From CAYOHP01 sp964403795 [NCBI: uncultured bacterium] (GTDB lineage Bacteria; Muiribacteriota; UBA6191; CAZXTJ01), in assembly GCA_964403795.1 (NCBI GenBank), contig CAYOHP010000005.1, positions 44,198-108,197 of the forward strand: DNA of 64,000 bases, read 5' to 3'. Made by a program: the position numbers and the translations under genes. The notes beneath the pieces are model-generated. The model searched no databases and was not told the origin of the DNA. It worked only from the letters and a program-made list of their open reading frames with translations. Positions 35,132 through 43,915 of this stretch are shown here, one piece after another (position 1 is the first letter of the stretch; every line of letters starts with the position of its first letter).

Positions 35132-38100
35132 TCGGTGCGTCCCTCCACAACGATACGGACCCGGGCCTCGTCCTTGCCGCGGCTGAGGCTCCGGAGATGC
35201 CCCTCGAAGCGCTCGCGCAGCTCTGCCGGGGTGCAGGGAGTACCGCCCTCGACCAGTGCCGCCAGGAGCGCCGGCCCGTCCAGGACGACCTTCTCCAGCC
35301 CCTGGAGCACCTCCTGGAGGGCCTTGAGGAAGGCGGGCTCGAGGGGGTCGGGCAGTTCCTGGGTGTCGAGGAAGCGAGCGATCGCGTCCCGGCCCTTTCC
35401 CTCGCCCAGAAGGTCGAGGTTCGCCTGGATGGTCGGATCCGCCAGGTTGCCGAGCAGGGTCCGCGTCCACTCGTCGAGCAGCCGGTCCAGGTCCTCGTCG
35501 ATCCGCGCCGGGACCTCGCCGGCCCGCAGCGGGACCGCCGGCTCCTCGGCCGGCCGGAAGTTGCAGTGCGGGCAGAGCGGGTCGGTCTCCAGCTCGGCAC
35601 GGGTGAGGACGTGGCAGGTCCTGAGGGAGAGGAGCCGGCTCTCCAGCTCGTGGAGCTGCTGGCCGGGCATCATGTCGATCTGGGCCAGCCTTCGCAGCAG
35701 GTGGAGTCGAGAGTCCTGGGCGAGCTTCCCCTTCTTCTTGTCCTCCTTGGCCCCCAGGCGGGCTCGCTCGTGGAGGGCGAGGTAGCCATCGACGAAGCCC
35801 TTCTTGAGCTTCCCGAGCGCCACCGTGAGCGCGCGCCGGAGGTCGCCCTGGGCCGAGGATGCCTCCCCGTGGACCTGGCGGAGCAGGTCGCGGCGCTGTC
35901 CCTGGAGCTCGACCACCCAGGGGTGGTCCTTGGGCATGAGGGCCTCGGCCTTGCCGAGATAAGCCCCGTAGGGCTCGAGCTCGCGGCGAAGCTCCGCCAG
36001 GGCCTCCACGCGCTCGGTACTGGCGAGGGCCTGGCGCTGGGCGATCACGGCCTGGGCCTCGTGACGGAAGCCTTTGAGCTTGCCCACGGTGTTCATGGCC
36101 TGGAGCGATTCGAGGAAGCTCTTGAGCCCTTCGAGCTGGCGTCGCCACTCGCCCTCCTCCCCCTCGGGGACGAGGGATCGACCCCAGAAGCTGAGACCGC
36201 CGAGCTGGGCGCTCGCCTCGACGACCCGCCCGGTCCAGCTCGTGATCTTGCTCTGGAGCTGGGCCACGCCCTCCTCGCGACGCGCAGGGTCGCGGACCAG
36301 GCCCTCCGGGAGCTCGAGGAGCCCGAAGAGCTCCTCCAGGGCGCCGACCGGCAAGTCGCCAGGGCGCTCGATGTGCTTGAAGTCGAGGAGCTCGCGGAAC
36401 GGGATCTTGGGGACATCCTCGATCGAGCCGGCATCGAGCTTGCGACCCGGGATGGCCAGGAGGACATCGCCGGAGTGGACGAGGCTCGCCAGGACCACGA
36501 CCAGGAACTCGGGCTCGACCCGGAAGGGCTGCCAGTACTCGACCCCCGCCTCGTCCCGGACGAGCTCGGAGCGGTTGACGACTTGGCCATGTTTCTTCTG
36601 GCCGAGGAGGTCGAGAACCTGCTTGGCGTACCGGGACTCACGAGGCTTCGGGCGGTCGCCGTCCATGAGCTCCAGGGCCTCGAGGACCGCCGAGCCGTGC
36701 TTGCTCCGGACGCCGCCGGCCAGGGAGCGCAGCGCGTCCTGGGCCGCCTGGGCGCGGTTCTCGCGGCCCACGGAGACACCGAAGATGGGGTAGTCGGGGC
36801 TCCGGCTCCGGAATGCCGGCTCGAGGCAGGCGGCGCCAGCGGCCTGGACCATCTCGGCGACGCCCACCCGGCCGAGGCCTCCCGGGATCTTGCCGTGGAC
36901 CGTCTCTGCCAGCGAGCGGGTCTTGCCCTGGTGCGTCACCGCGAGACTGCTGGCGGCGCGCTCCCGGAGCCACCCGGTCAGGGTCCGGAGGTGCTCGGCG
37001 GCCTTGTCGTCGTAGACCTTGCGGGTCCCGGAGGCTGCGTTCCCGAGGTCCCTGGCGGCGCCGTAGAGGCGGAGCGCCCGGTCGAAGGCCTCGTCGCGGT
37101 GCTGGAGCCGGAAGAAGACCTCGTCGGCCTTCTTCTCGTCGGTGTAGGCAGGGGCCTCGAAGAGCTGGAGGAAGTAGAGGTAGAAGTCCCGGGGCGGCTG
37201 GGCGGTGGTGCGCTCGTTGGGAGCACCGAAGAAAAGGTATCCGCTCCTTCCCGCCTTGCGCTCGCGCCACTCGATCTCGTGCTCCCAGATTCGATGGCCC
37301 GAGACGTAGGTCTGGGCGTCGGGATCCGCGAGCACGACCCTTCCGAGGGCCTCGAAGTAGTAGCCGTCGAGCTGGGAAGGGCTCAAGGATTCGGCCCGCC
37401 GCTCGATCAGGGCGTCGTAGTCGGTGTCCTTCTTCAGGTCCAGGAAGTACTGGCCGTTCTCGGGGTTGAAGGCAAGGAACTGCCCGCTGACGGTGCGCAG
37501 GATCTCCTTGAGCACGCTCTCGACCACGTTCTTCAGGAACTCGGCGTCGCGCTCGGGCACCGGGAGCATCAGGCAGAGGTCGTCCCGGAGCTCCTCCGCG
37601 GTCACCCCGAGCCGCGCGTCGATGCCCCCCGTGGTGAGCCGGTGGACCGAGAGCGCCTCGATGATGCGCTGGGCCACCGGCTTCCATGCGGGACGGGTGA
37701 ATGCCTGCTGGATGCGGCCGGCGAGCACATCCGACTTCTCGATGACGGCACGGATGTCGGGCTCGGTGCGGAAGGAGGCGTTGTCCTTGAGGGTCTGCCA
37801 GTAGGAGTCGTAGGCGACGAGACCAGGCTGGTCGCTCGGGACCTCGGTGTCCAGGAGCCGACGGATCGATGCGCTCAAGGTGCGGAGCACCTCCCGCTTC
37901 TCGGCGACGTGGACCCGCTCGAAGGTCTCGAGGTAGGCGGGGTGGACCGGGAAGAGCCGCACGAAGTCGTCCAGGCGCTCGTTCATACTCCCGTAGAGGG
38001 GTGTGAAGGGCTGGAGGTGCTCCCGGATCCGGGCCTCCTGGCCGCCGTCCTTCTTGAGGATGCGCTCGGCCACCACGAAGGCCACGTCCTCCCGCACGAT

Positions 38101-38835
38101 GCGGAGCTGCTCGAAGCGGTCGCGGACCCGGCGCAGGGTGTCGGCAACGAACTGGAAGCGGGGGTTGTCGAAGAGCGTCTCCTGGACGCCGGAGAGGAAG
38201 CGGAAGCGGGTGTCCCGGCAGACCTCGCCCAGCTCGCGGAGGAAGCTCAAATCGAGGCTCAACTGCTGGCTGTCCCGGGAGCGCAGGTAGTCGAGCAGCT
38301 CGTCGAGGACCAGGAGCAGGCCCTGGTCGGGGTTCTCGGCCTGGAAAGCCGCCATCATCTCCTGGAAGACGGTCTTGTTCTCGTGGCGCTCGCCGGCGCC
38401 CGGGAAGGCGAAGGTCACTCCGAGGCGGGCGAGACCGTCTTCGAGGACCCCGCAGAGGATGTCCCGGAGGGACTGGGTGGTGGCCCCGATCTCGGCGCGG
38501 ATCACCGCGAAGCGACCGGCGATCTGGGCGGCCTTGGTGCGGACCGCCTCGTGGGTGAGGACGTCCGCCAGCTCCGCGTGCTCGCAGATGGCCGAGAGCA
38601 CCGACATCAGGTGGGACTTGCCGGTGCCGTAGTTGCCGACGATCAGGACGCCCTTCTGGTCGGCCGGTGCCTCGAACTGGAGCTGCGGGATCACGACCTC
38701 GGAGAGCTGGTCCGCCATGCGGTCCGAGATCACGAAGGTCTCGACCAGGCTCCGCGCCTGCTCCATGGCTTCGGCGTGGCGGAGCTGCACCACGGTCTCG
38801 ACCGGCTGGAAGTGGATCAGCTCGCGGTACTTCAT
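35128..38835 (-). CDS. brxC: BREX P-loop ATPase BrxC (type 3)
   Basis: 1235 residues, ATG overlapping the brxF stop (ATGA). Walker A VGNYGTGKS at 66-74, then LLLVLDELLDYL as Walker B with the DEL acid. A long helical middle region follows. Near the C-terminus a zinc-ribbon-like pair is readable (CHVLTRAE with CPHCNF). Size and motifs match BrxC/PglY-type ATPases, large AAA-like proteins with a DNA-related role in BREX. Coupled with brxF upstream and the AlbA_2 gene downstream. Confidence 0.88.
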   Translation of the reverse strand: MKYRELIHFQPVETVVQLRHAEAMEQARSLVETFVISDRMADQLSEVVIPQLQFEAPADQKGVLIVGNYGTGKSHLMSVLSAICEHAELADVLTHEAVRTKAAQIAGRFAVIRAEIGATTQSLRDILCGVLEDGLARLGVTFAFPGAGERHENKTVFQEMMAAFQAENPDQGLLLVLDELLDYLRSRDSQQLSLDLSFLRELGEVCRDTRFRFLSGVQETLFDNPRFQFVADTLRRVRDRFEQLRIVREDVAFVVAERILKKDGGQEARIREHLQPFTPLYGSMNERLDDFVRLFPVHPAYLETFERVHVAEKREVLRTLSASIRRLLDTEVPSDQPGLVAYDSYWQTLKDNASFRTEPDIRAVIEKSDVLAGRIQQAFTRPAWKPVAQRIIEALSVHRLTTGGIDARLGVTAEELRDDLCLMLPVPERDAEFLKNVVESVLKEILRTVSGQFLAFNPENGQYFLDLKKDTDYDALIERRAESLSPSQLDGYYFEALGRVVLADPDAQTYVSGHRIWEHEIEWRERKAGRSGYLFFGAPNERTTAQPPRDFYLYFLQLFEAPAYTDEKKADEVFFRLQHRDEAFDRALRLYGAARDLGNAASGTRKVYDDKAAEHLRTLTGWLRERAASSLAVTHQGKTRSLAETVHGKIPGGLGRVGVAEMVQAAGAACLEPAFRSRSPDYPIFGVSVGRENRAQAAQDALRSLAGGVRSKHGSAVLEALELMDGDRPKPRESRYAKQVLDLLGQKKHGQVVNRSELVRDEAGVEYWQPFRVEPEFLVVVLASLVHSGDVLLAIPGRKLDAGSIEDVPKIPFRELLDFKHIERPGDLPVGALEELFGLLELPEGLVRDPARREEGVAQLQSKITSWTGRVVEASAQLGGLSFWGRSLVPEGEEGEWRRQLEGLKSFLESLQAMNTVGKLKGFRHEAQAVIAQRQALASTERVEALAELRRELEPYGAYLGKAEALMPKDHPWVVELQGQRRDLLRQVHGEASSAQGDLRRALTVALGKLKKGFVDGYLALHERARLGAKEDKKKGKLAQDSRLHLLRRLAQIDMMPGQQLHELESRLLSLRTCHVLTRAELETDPLCPHCNFRPAEEPAVPLRAGEVPARIDEDLDRLLDEWTRTLLGNLADPTIQANLDLLGEGKGRDAIARFLDTQELPDPLEPAFLKALQEVLQGLEKVVLDGPALLAALVEGGTPCTPAELRERFEGHLRSLSRGKDEARVRIVVEGRTE

Positions 38836-39347
38836 GCGCTCTCCTGTTGCTGGTCGGTGGATCTCTGGGTGAGCCCCTGGCTCGGCGTGGTCTCGATGCA
38901 GAGGCCCTCCAGGGGCTCGCGGCGGTACTCGGGATGGCCCGGCTCGGCGTAGGTGAGCTGTTCCCCCACCACCTGGCCGCACCAGGAGGCCACGACGGTG
39001 CGATTCCGTGAGAGACCCTGCAAGAGGCGGAGGGGCGCCAGCTCGAGCTCGCGGCCGAAGAGGAGCTCGAGGTTATCGAGGAGGAGGACCTCCCCGGGCG
39101 TCTCGTCCGCGAGATCAGACAGGAGACCGGCGACCCGGACGGCGCGCTGCTTGCGGGTCCAGTCGAGCAAGCGCTGGGAGAGCGCCAGGTTGACGTTGAC
39201 CAGGAGCCAGCCGCGGGCAGCCTGGAGTGCCTGGAGCGCGGTGGTCTTCCCCGAGCGAGGAGGTCCCACCAGGAGCACGAGGCGGTGGTAGGAGGCGGAG
39301 ACCTCCTGGATCCGGGAGTCGAGGCGCGCGAGGATGTCTGGGGGCAT
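38832..39347 (-). CDS. brxF: BREX type 3 P-loop protein BrxF
   Basis: 171 residues, a compact NTPase: Walker A VGPPRSGKT (27-35), Walker B EVLLLDN (86-92), followed by ELAPLRLLQGLSRNRTVVASW (sensor-like strand). BrxF is found only in type 3 BREX and defines the type. It is the first BREX gene, 81 bp after the ietS stop on the same strand, and overlaps brxC. Confidence 0.88.
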   Translation of the reverse strand: MPPDILARLDSRIQEVSASYHRLVLLVGPPRSGKTTALQALQAARGWLLVNVNLALSQRLLDWTRKQRAVRVAGLLSDLADETPGEVLLLDNLELLFGRELELAPLRLLQGLSRNRTVVASWCGQVVGEQLTYAEPGHPEYRREPLEGLCIETTPSQGLTQRSTDQQQESA

Positions 39348-39428
39348 CAGGGCCTCGCACTTAGAGACGGCATCCGGGGGGAGCCCTGGCCCTCCTGAGC
39401 CTCACGCCAAGGCGAACACATCACGGGT

Positions 39429-42047
39429 TCATTCTGCAGCAGGAGCTACCTCCACCCTCGCGGCCTCGATCCGCGTGCGGACCTCGTTGTAGATGTCGAT
39501 CCCGATCTCCGGGGCGACTTCCAGACTCATGGCAAGGGCATAGGGAACCGCTTCTTCCAGGCGCCCCGCATCCTCCCGGCAGCTCACGACGACCTCGATC
39601 TCGGCGCCGTCCACGTACACCGCTGCCTGGTCGCCTTCCAGGATCTCGTGTTGCAGGGTCCCCCGCTGAACCGCCTTCCAGTCTGCTTCTCGTCGCTCGA
39701 GCCGGAGAGGAGTGAGCGGGTCCTTCGCCTTCGGCGGCCGGCGGGCATCCGGGTGGAACCACAGGTCCGCGCAACGCCAGGCTTGGTGCCTCGGGTTCAC
39801 CGGGGAGAACCAGGCAAGGGTCAGGACGAGGCAGCGCAGACCGGTCCGAGCGGCAAGGCCAGGGGGCAGGGGGAAGCGGTGGATATGCGCCTGGTTCGAG
39901 CCAAGGGCCCCCCCGCTGAGTGCCGTGACCCGTTGCGGGGTGCACTCTCGCACTCGATCCGGGTCCACGGAGCCATAGCCGAGGAGACGAGTAACGTACT
40001 CCCGGAACTGGCGTGAGTTGGCGTCCGTTCGGAGGATGCCGTCGAGGACCGCCCCGGCATTGCCCCAGCTTGCCGAGTGTGCAAGCAGGGCCTTGAGCCA
40101 AATGGCCCGAGGCACGGTCTCGATGAGCTCGCCGCTCGGTCCCGCACCGAGCTCCTCCAGGACCTCGTAGAGCTGGGCGGCTGCCCTGGATGCCAGTGCT
40201 GTGGCATCGCTGGTGCCCCGGCTGTACCAGGTGGAGGAGACATCGCCTGGAATGGCCCCGGGAGAGGCGACTCGCAGTCCAGGGCGGTGCGCTGTCGTCA
40301 CGATCTCGAACTTCCCTGTCTCCTCCTGCCGAGGCGACTCCCGGAGTACCACCTGCCCTCCGGGAAGAAGGATGTCCGGCTTGATCGAGCGGCGGTGGCC
40401 CATGCCCTGTGCGTTGAAGACGCTGGGGAGGCCCTCGTCGACGTAGGGCAGGTGGCAGCCTGCAGGCGCAGGAGCATTCGACGCGTCGCTGTGGATGGCA
40501 CCGACAGTCAGCGCATTCATGGACTCTGCTGGGGAGAGGAGGCGTCGATGGCGGGCATCAGAAGCGATCGCCTTCAGGACCTCCCGTTGAAGGTCGTTCC
40601 CTTGCAGGTTGCACGCGTCGTGAGGGGAGGTATCCAGGGTGATCGGGTGGAGGTGGTTCCCGGCGCTGACGAGGAAGAGGACCTGGTACCTCCACGCGAG
40701 CCAGTCGAGGAGTCGCGCCAAGGGACTCAGGGTGTTGTCGAAGAGGCGGTCGCGCAGACCGATTGACAGATTTACGATACAGATTCGTCGAGCGGCGGCC
40801 GGTCGCGTTGGGCCTGGCTCGAAGATGCGTCGGACGGCCTCGTGGATCACATCGACCACGAGCCTTTGCTCGGGGGCTGCTTCCGGGCGCGGATTCACCC
40901 AGTCGCATGCGGATGGCTTCAGGATGGGACGAACGTAGAGTCGTCTGGTGAGCGGCGGCTCTGCCCTACCCAGATCTCCGTGCAGGATGAGGGAGGCCAT
41001 TGCGGTGCCGTGACGGCGCAGGCTGGCGGGGTAGTCGGCCTCGAAGTTCTCCGGGTCGTCGATGACGAGCCGGCCTGCGAGGAGCTGATGGTTCTGGATC
41101 GGTAGACCGTCCAGCAGAGCGATGACGGGGTCTCCGAGTTGCGCTGGTCCCACTTCGAGTTCCGGGCCGGGAATCTGATGGTCGTCGGCCATAGCCGTGG
41201 CCATCTGGCCCGTCGCCCGGATGAACTGGATCTGCTCGCATTGGACGAGGTCCGCATCGTGCGCGCCGTCGAGGAGGGCCTCCACCGAGGCCCTGGGGAG
41301 CTCCGCGAGCAACCCGTGGTACCGGATGCCGTCGATCGCCGCTTCCGAGATGACCGCTCCGTTCAGCGCTTGGACGAGCGCCGTCACGCGATCTCGGGCA
41401 GCGTGGCGCTGCTCGACCGAACTCCGAAACCAGAGCTCGATCTCGCAGCGGACGGTCCCCTGGAAGTGGGCAACTCGTTCTCGCCACTCGTCTAGGATGC
41501 CGGTCTCCAGGAAGCGATCCTGGACGCCCCAGGTACGAACCGTACGAAGCTGCTCGAAGAGAGTTCGCCAAGGCGTCAGGCCGCGGGGCAGATTCTGGTT
41601 CGCCTGCCAGGATGCCCAGAGGGAGAGCATCTCCCGGAGCGCCGTCTGGTTTGCGAGCACCATGAACAGGCGGCCTCGCAAGAGCTTCTCTGTTCGCGTT
41701 CCGTCTTTGCCGAGGGCGAAGAAGTCGTCGTCCGGAGGGATGTCCTCCTCTTCGACCTCGGCCATCCACTCGAGCTCGGGCACCCTCTCCGCGGCTCGCA
41801 GGAAGCCGGCGACGGTGCCAACCGTCTCGAAGACGACCACTTCCTCGGGGACCAGGCCTTGTGCGTCGACTTGAAGGTGCGCTCTCCTGGCCTCTAGAAC
41901 CTGCTGAAGTGCTCGGAACTGGGGTTCGAGGCGCTCCGCCTGCCGCCCACGGTCGGGACGACGGAAGCGGGCCATCCCGGGAGGCTTCTGTCGGCGCGTT
42001 TGAGGATCGCCGGGTGCCGGGAGAATGAGAAGCGGTCGTTCAGGCAT
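39429..42047 (-). CDS. ietS: IetS-like subtilisin-family (S8) serine protease
   Basis: 872 residues, ATG 42047, overlapping the ietA end by 8 bp. The S8 catalytic triad can be read: Asp in ALLDGLP (near 311), His in RHGTAMAS (near 345) and Ser in SRGTSDATALAS (near 609). SAGNH marks the oxyanion-hole Asn region. The N-terminal about 280 residues are an extra helical domain. No signal peptide, so the enzyme is cytosolic, unlike usual subtilases. AAA ATPase plus cytosolic subtilase pairs are known as IetAS, described for plasmid incompatibility in Agrobacterium and as an anti-phage system. The target is unknown. Confidence 0.82.
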   Translation of the reverse strand: MPERPLLILPAPGDPQTRRQKPPGMARFRRPDRGRQAERLEPQFRALQQVLEARRAHLQVDAQGLVPEEVVVFETVGTVAGFLRAAERVPELEWMAEVEEEDIPPDDDFFALGKDGTRTEKLLRGRLFMVLANQTALREMLSLWASWQANQNLPRGLTPWRTLFEQLRTVRTWGVQDRFLETGILDEWRERVAHFQGTVRCEIELWFRSSVEQRHAARDRVTALVQALNGAVISEAAIDGIRYHGLLAELPRASVEALLDGAHDADLVQCEQIQFIRATGQMATAMADDHQIPGPELEVGPAQLGDPVIALLDGLPIQNHQLLAGRLVIDDPENFEADYPASLRRHGTAMASLILHGDLGRAEPPLTRRLYVRPILKPSACDWVNPRPEAAPEQRLVVDVIHEAVRRIFEPGPTRPAAARRICIVNLSIGLRDRLFDNTLSPLARLLDWLAWRYQVLFLVSAGNHLHPITLDTSPHDACNLQGNDLQREVLKAIASDARHRRLLSPAESMNALTVGAIHSDASNAPAPAGCHLPYVDEGLPSVFNAQGMGHRRSIKPDILLPGGQVVLRESPRQEETGKFEIVTTAHRPGLRVASPGAIPGDVSSTWYSRGTSDATALASRAAAQLYEVLEELGAGPSGELIETVPRAIWLKALLAHSASWGNAGAVLDGILRTDANSRQFREYVTRLLGYGSVDPDRVRECTPQRVTALSGGALGSNQAHIHRFPLPPGLAARTGLRCLVLTLAWFSPVNPRHQAWRCADLWFHPDARRPPKAKDPLTPLRLERREADWKAVQRGTLQHEILEGDQAAVYVDGAEIEVVVSCREDAGRLEEAVPYALAMSLEVAPEIGIDIYNEVRTRIEAARVEVAPAAE

Positions 42048-43065
42048 CGCCCTCGCCCTCGTTCAGAACGCCCTTCAACGCGAAGCGGGCCCTCCATTGG
42101 TCGAGTCTCTCCCTGACGATCGCCGAAAGATCCGCGTCGGGCAGCCCGAGGACGTAGCGCCGCTGGACGTCAGAACCGAACTGCTCGATCTCGGCGAAGC
42201 TGAGACCGCCGAGGCGCTTGGCCAGTGTTGCCGGGGAGGGCACGAGCTTGCTCCCGATGCGGCCTTCGAACCTGGTGAACCACTCGGCCCTCTGCGCCCG
42301 GGTCGGTGATGGCAGACTCAGGCGGAGCTGGAATCGTCTCCAGACGGCGCGATCGAGAAGTTCAGGATGATTGGTCGCCGTCACCACGACGACGTAGCTC
42401 GGCAGGGCGTCCACATTCAGGAGTAGCGAGCTCACCACACGCTTGATCTCGCCGGTTTCATGAACGTCCCCGCGCTCCTTCCCCAGCACATCGAACTCGT
42501 CCAGGAAGAGGACACACCTCTGGGTGCGTACGTGCTCGAAGAGTCGTGAGAGCCGAACGGCCGTCTCACCCAGAAAGCTGGTGATGACGGATTCGTAACG
42601 GACCGTCAACAACGGGACCGCGAGCTCGAAAGCCAGTGCCTCGGCCAGGGATGTCTTGCCGTTTCCAGGCGGGCCGGCGAGCAAGAGCCGGTGGCGTGGT
42701 TCGAGGTTGTGAGCGCGAAGAATGTCGGCTCGCGTCTGCTCTTCCACCAGCTCCCGGGAAGCCCTCGATACTAGTGGCGGGAGGATCAGGTCCTCCAGCG
42801 AACGGTGGGGCTCGGAGACTACGAAGAACTCGGTCGCGGCTCCGTTGAACCTTCGCGAAGTGACTGGCTGGGGCTGACCGCTGGTCCCGTTCGTCTGCAG
42901 ATGGCTGGCGAGGCGGTCCGCGAGGACGTGATGCTGCTTGGCGCGCTCCTCGGCGATGAGAGCCTCGAGCGCCTTTCGGAAGAGCGGCTGGTCGCCGTGC
43001 GCTCCGGCACGAACGATGTCCAACAGGAGATCAGCGCGCGCCACGAGGGTCTCTCCACATTCCAT
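42040..43065 (-). CDS. ietA: IetA-like AAA+ ATPase
   Basis: 341 residues from ATG 43065; an in-frame TTG at 43077 would add four. N-terminal helical domain of about 100 residues, then an AAA+ module: Walker A LAGPPGNGKTSLAEAL (near 128), Walker B CVLFLDEFDVLGKERG (near 189), sensor 1 VVVTATNHPELL and arginine-finger region AVWRRFQLRL. The AAA core resembles proteasome-like/FtsH-type unfoldases. Together with the overlapping subtilase gene it forms an IetAS-like defence pair in which the ATPase probably controls or feeds the protease. First gene of the minus-strand defence block. Confidence 0.82.
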   Translation of the reverse strand: MECGETLVARADLLLDIVRAGAHGDQPLFRKALEALIAEERAKQHHVLADRLASHLQTNGTSGQPQPVTSRRFNGAATEFFVVSEPHRSLEDLILPPLVSRASRELVEEQTRADILRAHNLEPRHRLLLAGPPGNGKTSLAEALAFELAVPLLTVRYESVITSFLGETAVRLSRLFEHVRTQRCVLFLDEFDVLGKERGDVHETGEIKRVVSSLLLNVDALPSYVVVVTATNHPELLDRAVWRRFQLRLSLPSPTRAQRAEWFTRFEGRIGSKLVPSPATLAKRLGGLSFAEIEQFGSDVQRRYVLGLPDADLSAIVRERLDQWRARFALKGVLNEGEGDA

Positions 43066-43077
43066 GCGAAGCGACAA

Positions 43078-43386
43078 GGCGCGCTCCCATCAAGGCGGGC
43101 ACTCTCGTCCAGGCCCTCGAAGGGGCGGCGTAGTCCGAGTCGTGGAGCACATCCATGGTCTGGTTTCCTGGCGTTCCCCGCTCCCTTGCTGCCCGTGGAC
43201 GGTGACGGCCTGTGGACAGCCTTCGAGCTTGGTCACTGTAGTCCAGATGGCGCGGTGGATGCTCGTCCCCAGGCAAGGTTGCGACCGAGCGGCCGGCTGC
43301 CCACAGGCCTTGGACAACCCGCACGGTTGTCCACACCGCCCACGGGCAGACGGAAAGGGAATCTCTATCGGAGGGAAAAGGGACGC
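43078..43386 (-). promoter_or_regulatory. leader region of the IetAS-BREX block with TGGACA-type repeats
   Basis: No convincing gene in these 309 bases. TGGACAACC (43311-43319) and GGTTGTCCA (43325-43333) form a perfect 9-bp inverted repeat with a 5-base spacer, and TGTGGACAG lies at 43211-43219. All share TGGACA. The position upstream of ietA on the minus strand suggests operator or promoter elements for the whole 18.8-kb block. No clear -35/-10 pair could be assigned. Confidence 0.4.
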
Positions 43387-43587
43387 CTACTTCTTCCGGC
43401 TCGGCTCGGGCGCCTCGTACCCCTCCAGGTCCTCGACGGGGACCAGGGCGGCCATGGGCTTCGGCTCGCCGAGGCGGGTGCGCTTCTCGATGATGAAGCG
43501 CTCGCCGTAGTGGCGGGCGCGCTCCAGGTAGGTGGCGAGGCCGGCGCGGAACTCTCGGATCGGGACGTGCTCGGGCTTCTTGGCCAC
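43387..43587 (-). CDS. Phd/YefM-like antitoxin-type small protein
   Basis: 66 residues, GTG 43587 with GAGGT five bases upstream. EHVPIREFRAGLATYLERAR is the N-terminal strand-helix of Phd/YefM antitoxins; the next part, RFIIEKRTRLGEPKPMAALVPVEDLE, also fits. The C-terminus is short and charged. No Doc- or YoeB-like toxin is adjacent on this strand; the neighbour on the other side is a divergent 58-codon gene. It may be a solitary repressor that governs the two palindromes in the intergenic region. Confidence 0.7.
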   Translation of the reverse strand: MAKKPEHVPIREFRAGLATYLERARHYGERFIIEKRTRLGEPKPMAALVPVEDLEGYEAPEPSRKK

Positions 43588-43613
43588 TGTGTACCTCGTG
43601 TCTACGGTGCACA
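43588..43613. promoter_or_regulatory. imperfect operator-like inverted repeat 1
   Basis: TGTGTACC (43588-43595) and GGTGCACA (43606-43613) match as inverted copies at seven of eight positions. It touches the GTG start of the Phd-like gene and shares the GTGTAC core with the second palindrome. Confidence 0.45.
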
Positions 43614-43650
43614 AAATGTACTTGACCCGGAGCCGGGTGGCAACCATCCC

Positions 43651-43679
43651 CTTACAGTGTACACCGTGAACACTGTAAG
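43651..43679. promoter_or_regulatory. perfect operator-like inverted repeat 2
   Basis: CTTACAGTGT (43651-43660) and ACACTGTAAG (43670-43679) are exact inverted copies of 10 bp with a 9-base spacer ACACCGTGA. The start GTG 43666 of the divergent small gene lies inside the spacer, so a bound repressor would block that gene. Confidence 0.6.
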
Positions 43680-43842
43680 GAAGGGGTGGGACGTGCTGCG
43701 ACGAGCTCCGGACGAGGTGCGGGAGGCGCTGGCGAAGCTGTTGGCGCAGGCGCTGGCCAGGGTACCCGAGGACGAGCTGGCGGTCGGTGAGGTCGGTCTG
43801 GCCGAAGACTGGGTCGCCGATGACGAGAAGATGGCGGCCTGA
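43666..43842 (+). CDS. small protein upstream of the serine recombinase
   Basis: 58 residues from GTG 43666 (MNTVRKGWDVL), or 49 from GTG 43693, which is better placed behind AAGGAAGGGG. The sequence RRAPDEVREALAKLLAQALA forms a regular amphipathic helix and the end is acidic (LAEDWVADDEK). I do not recognise a family. It shares an operator region with the Phd-like gene and precedes the recombinase by 73 bp, so it could be a regulator or the unrecognised toxin partner of the Phd-like gene. Confidence 0.5.
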   Translation: MNTVRKGWDVLRRAPDEVREALAKLLAQALARVPEDELAVGEVGLAEDWVADDEKMAA

Positions 43843-43900
43843 CACCGGGGCGTCCGCTCTGGTGGCCGTGAACCCAGGTCGCGAGTCCGCCCCACCCGAG

Positions 43901-43912
43901 AGGAGGTGATCC
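43901..43912 (+). promoter_or_regulatory. near-perfect Shine-Dalgarno of the serine recombinase
   Basis: AGGAGGTGATCC matches the anti-Shine-Dalgarno end of 16S rRNA over 12 bases and ends 3 bases before the ATG at 43916. It fixes the start of the recombinase and predicts strong translation. Confidence 0.75.
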
Positions 43913-43915
43913 GCC

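Noticed and set aside
24726-39347. DISARM or type 1 BREX
   Set aside because: BrxF and a PglZ-BrxA end define type 3. There is no Lon-like brxL, no brxB and no DrmA/B/C gene.
43205-43340. Replication origin with DnaA boxes
   Set aside because: Only two imperfect box-like words, no AT-rich unwinding region and no replication genes.
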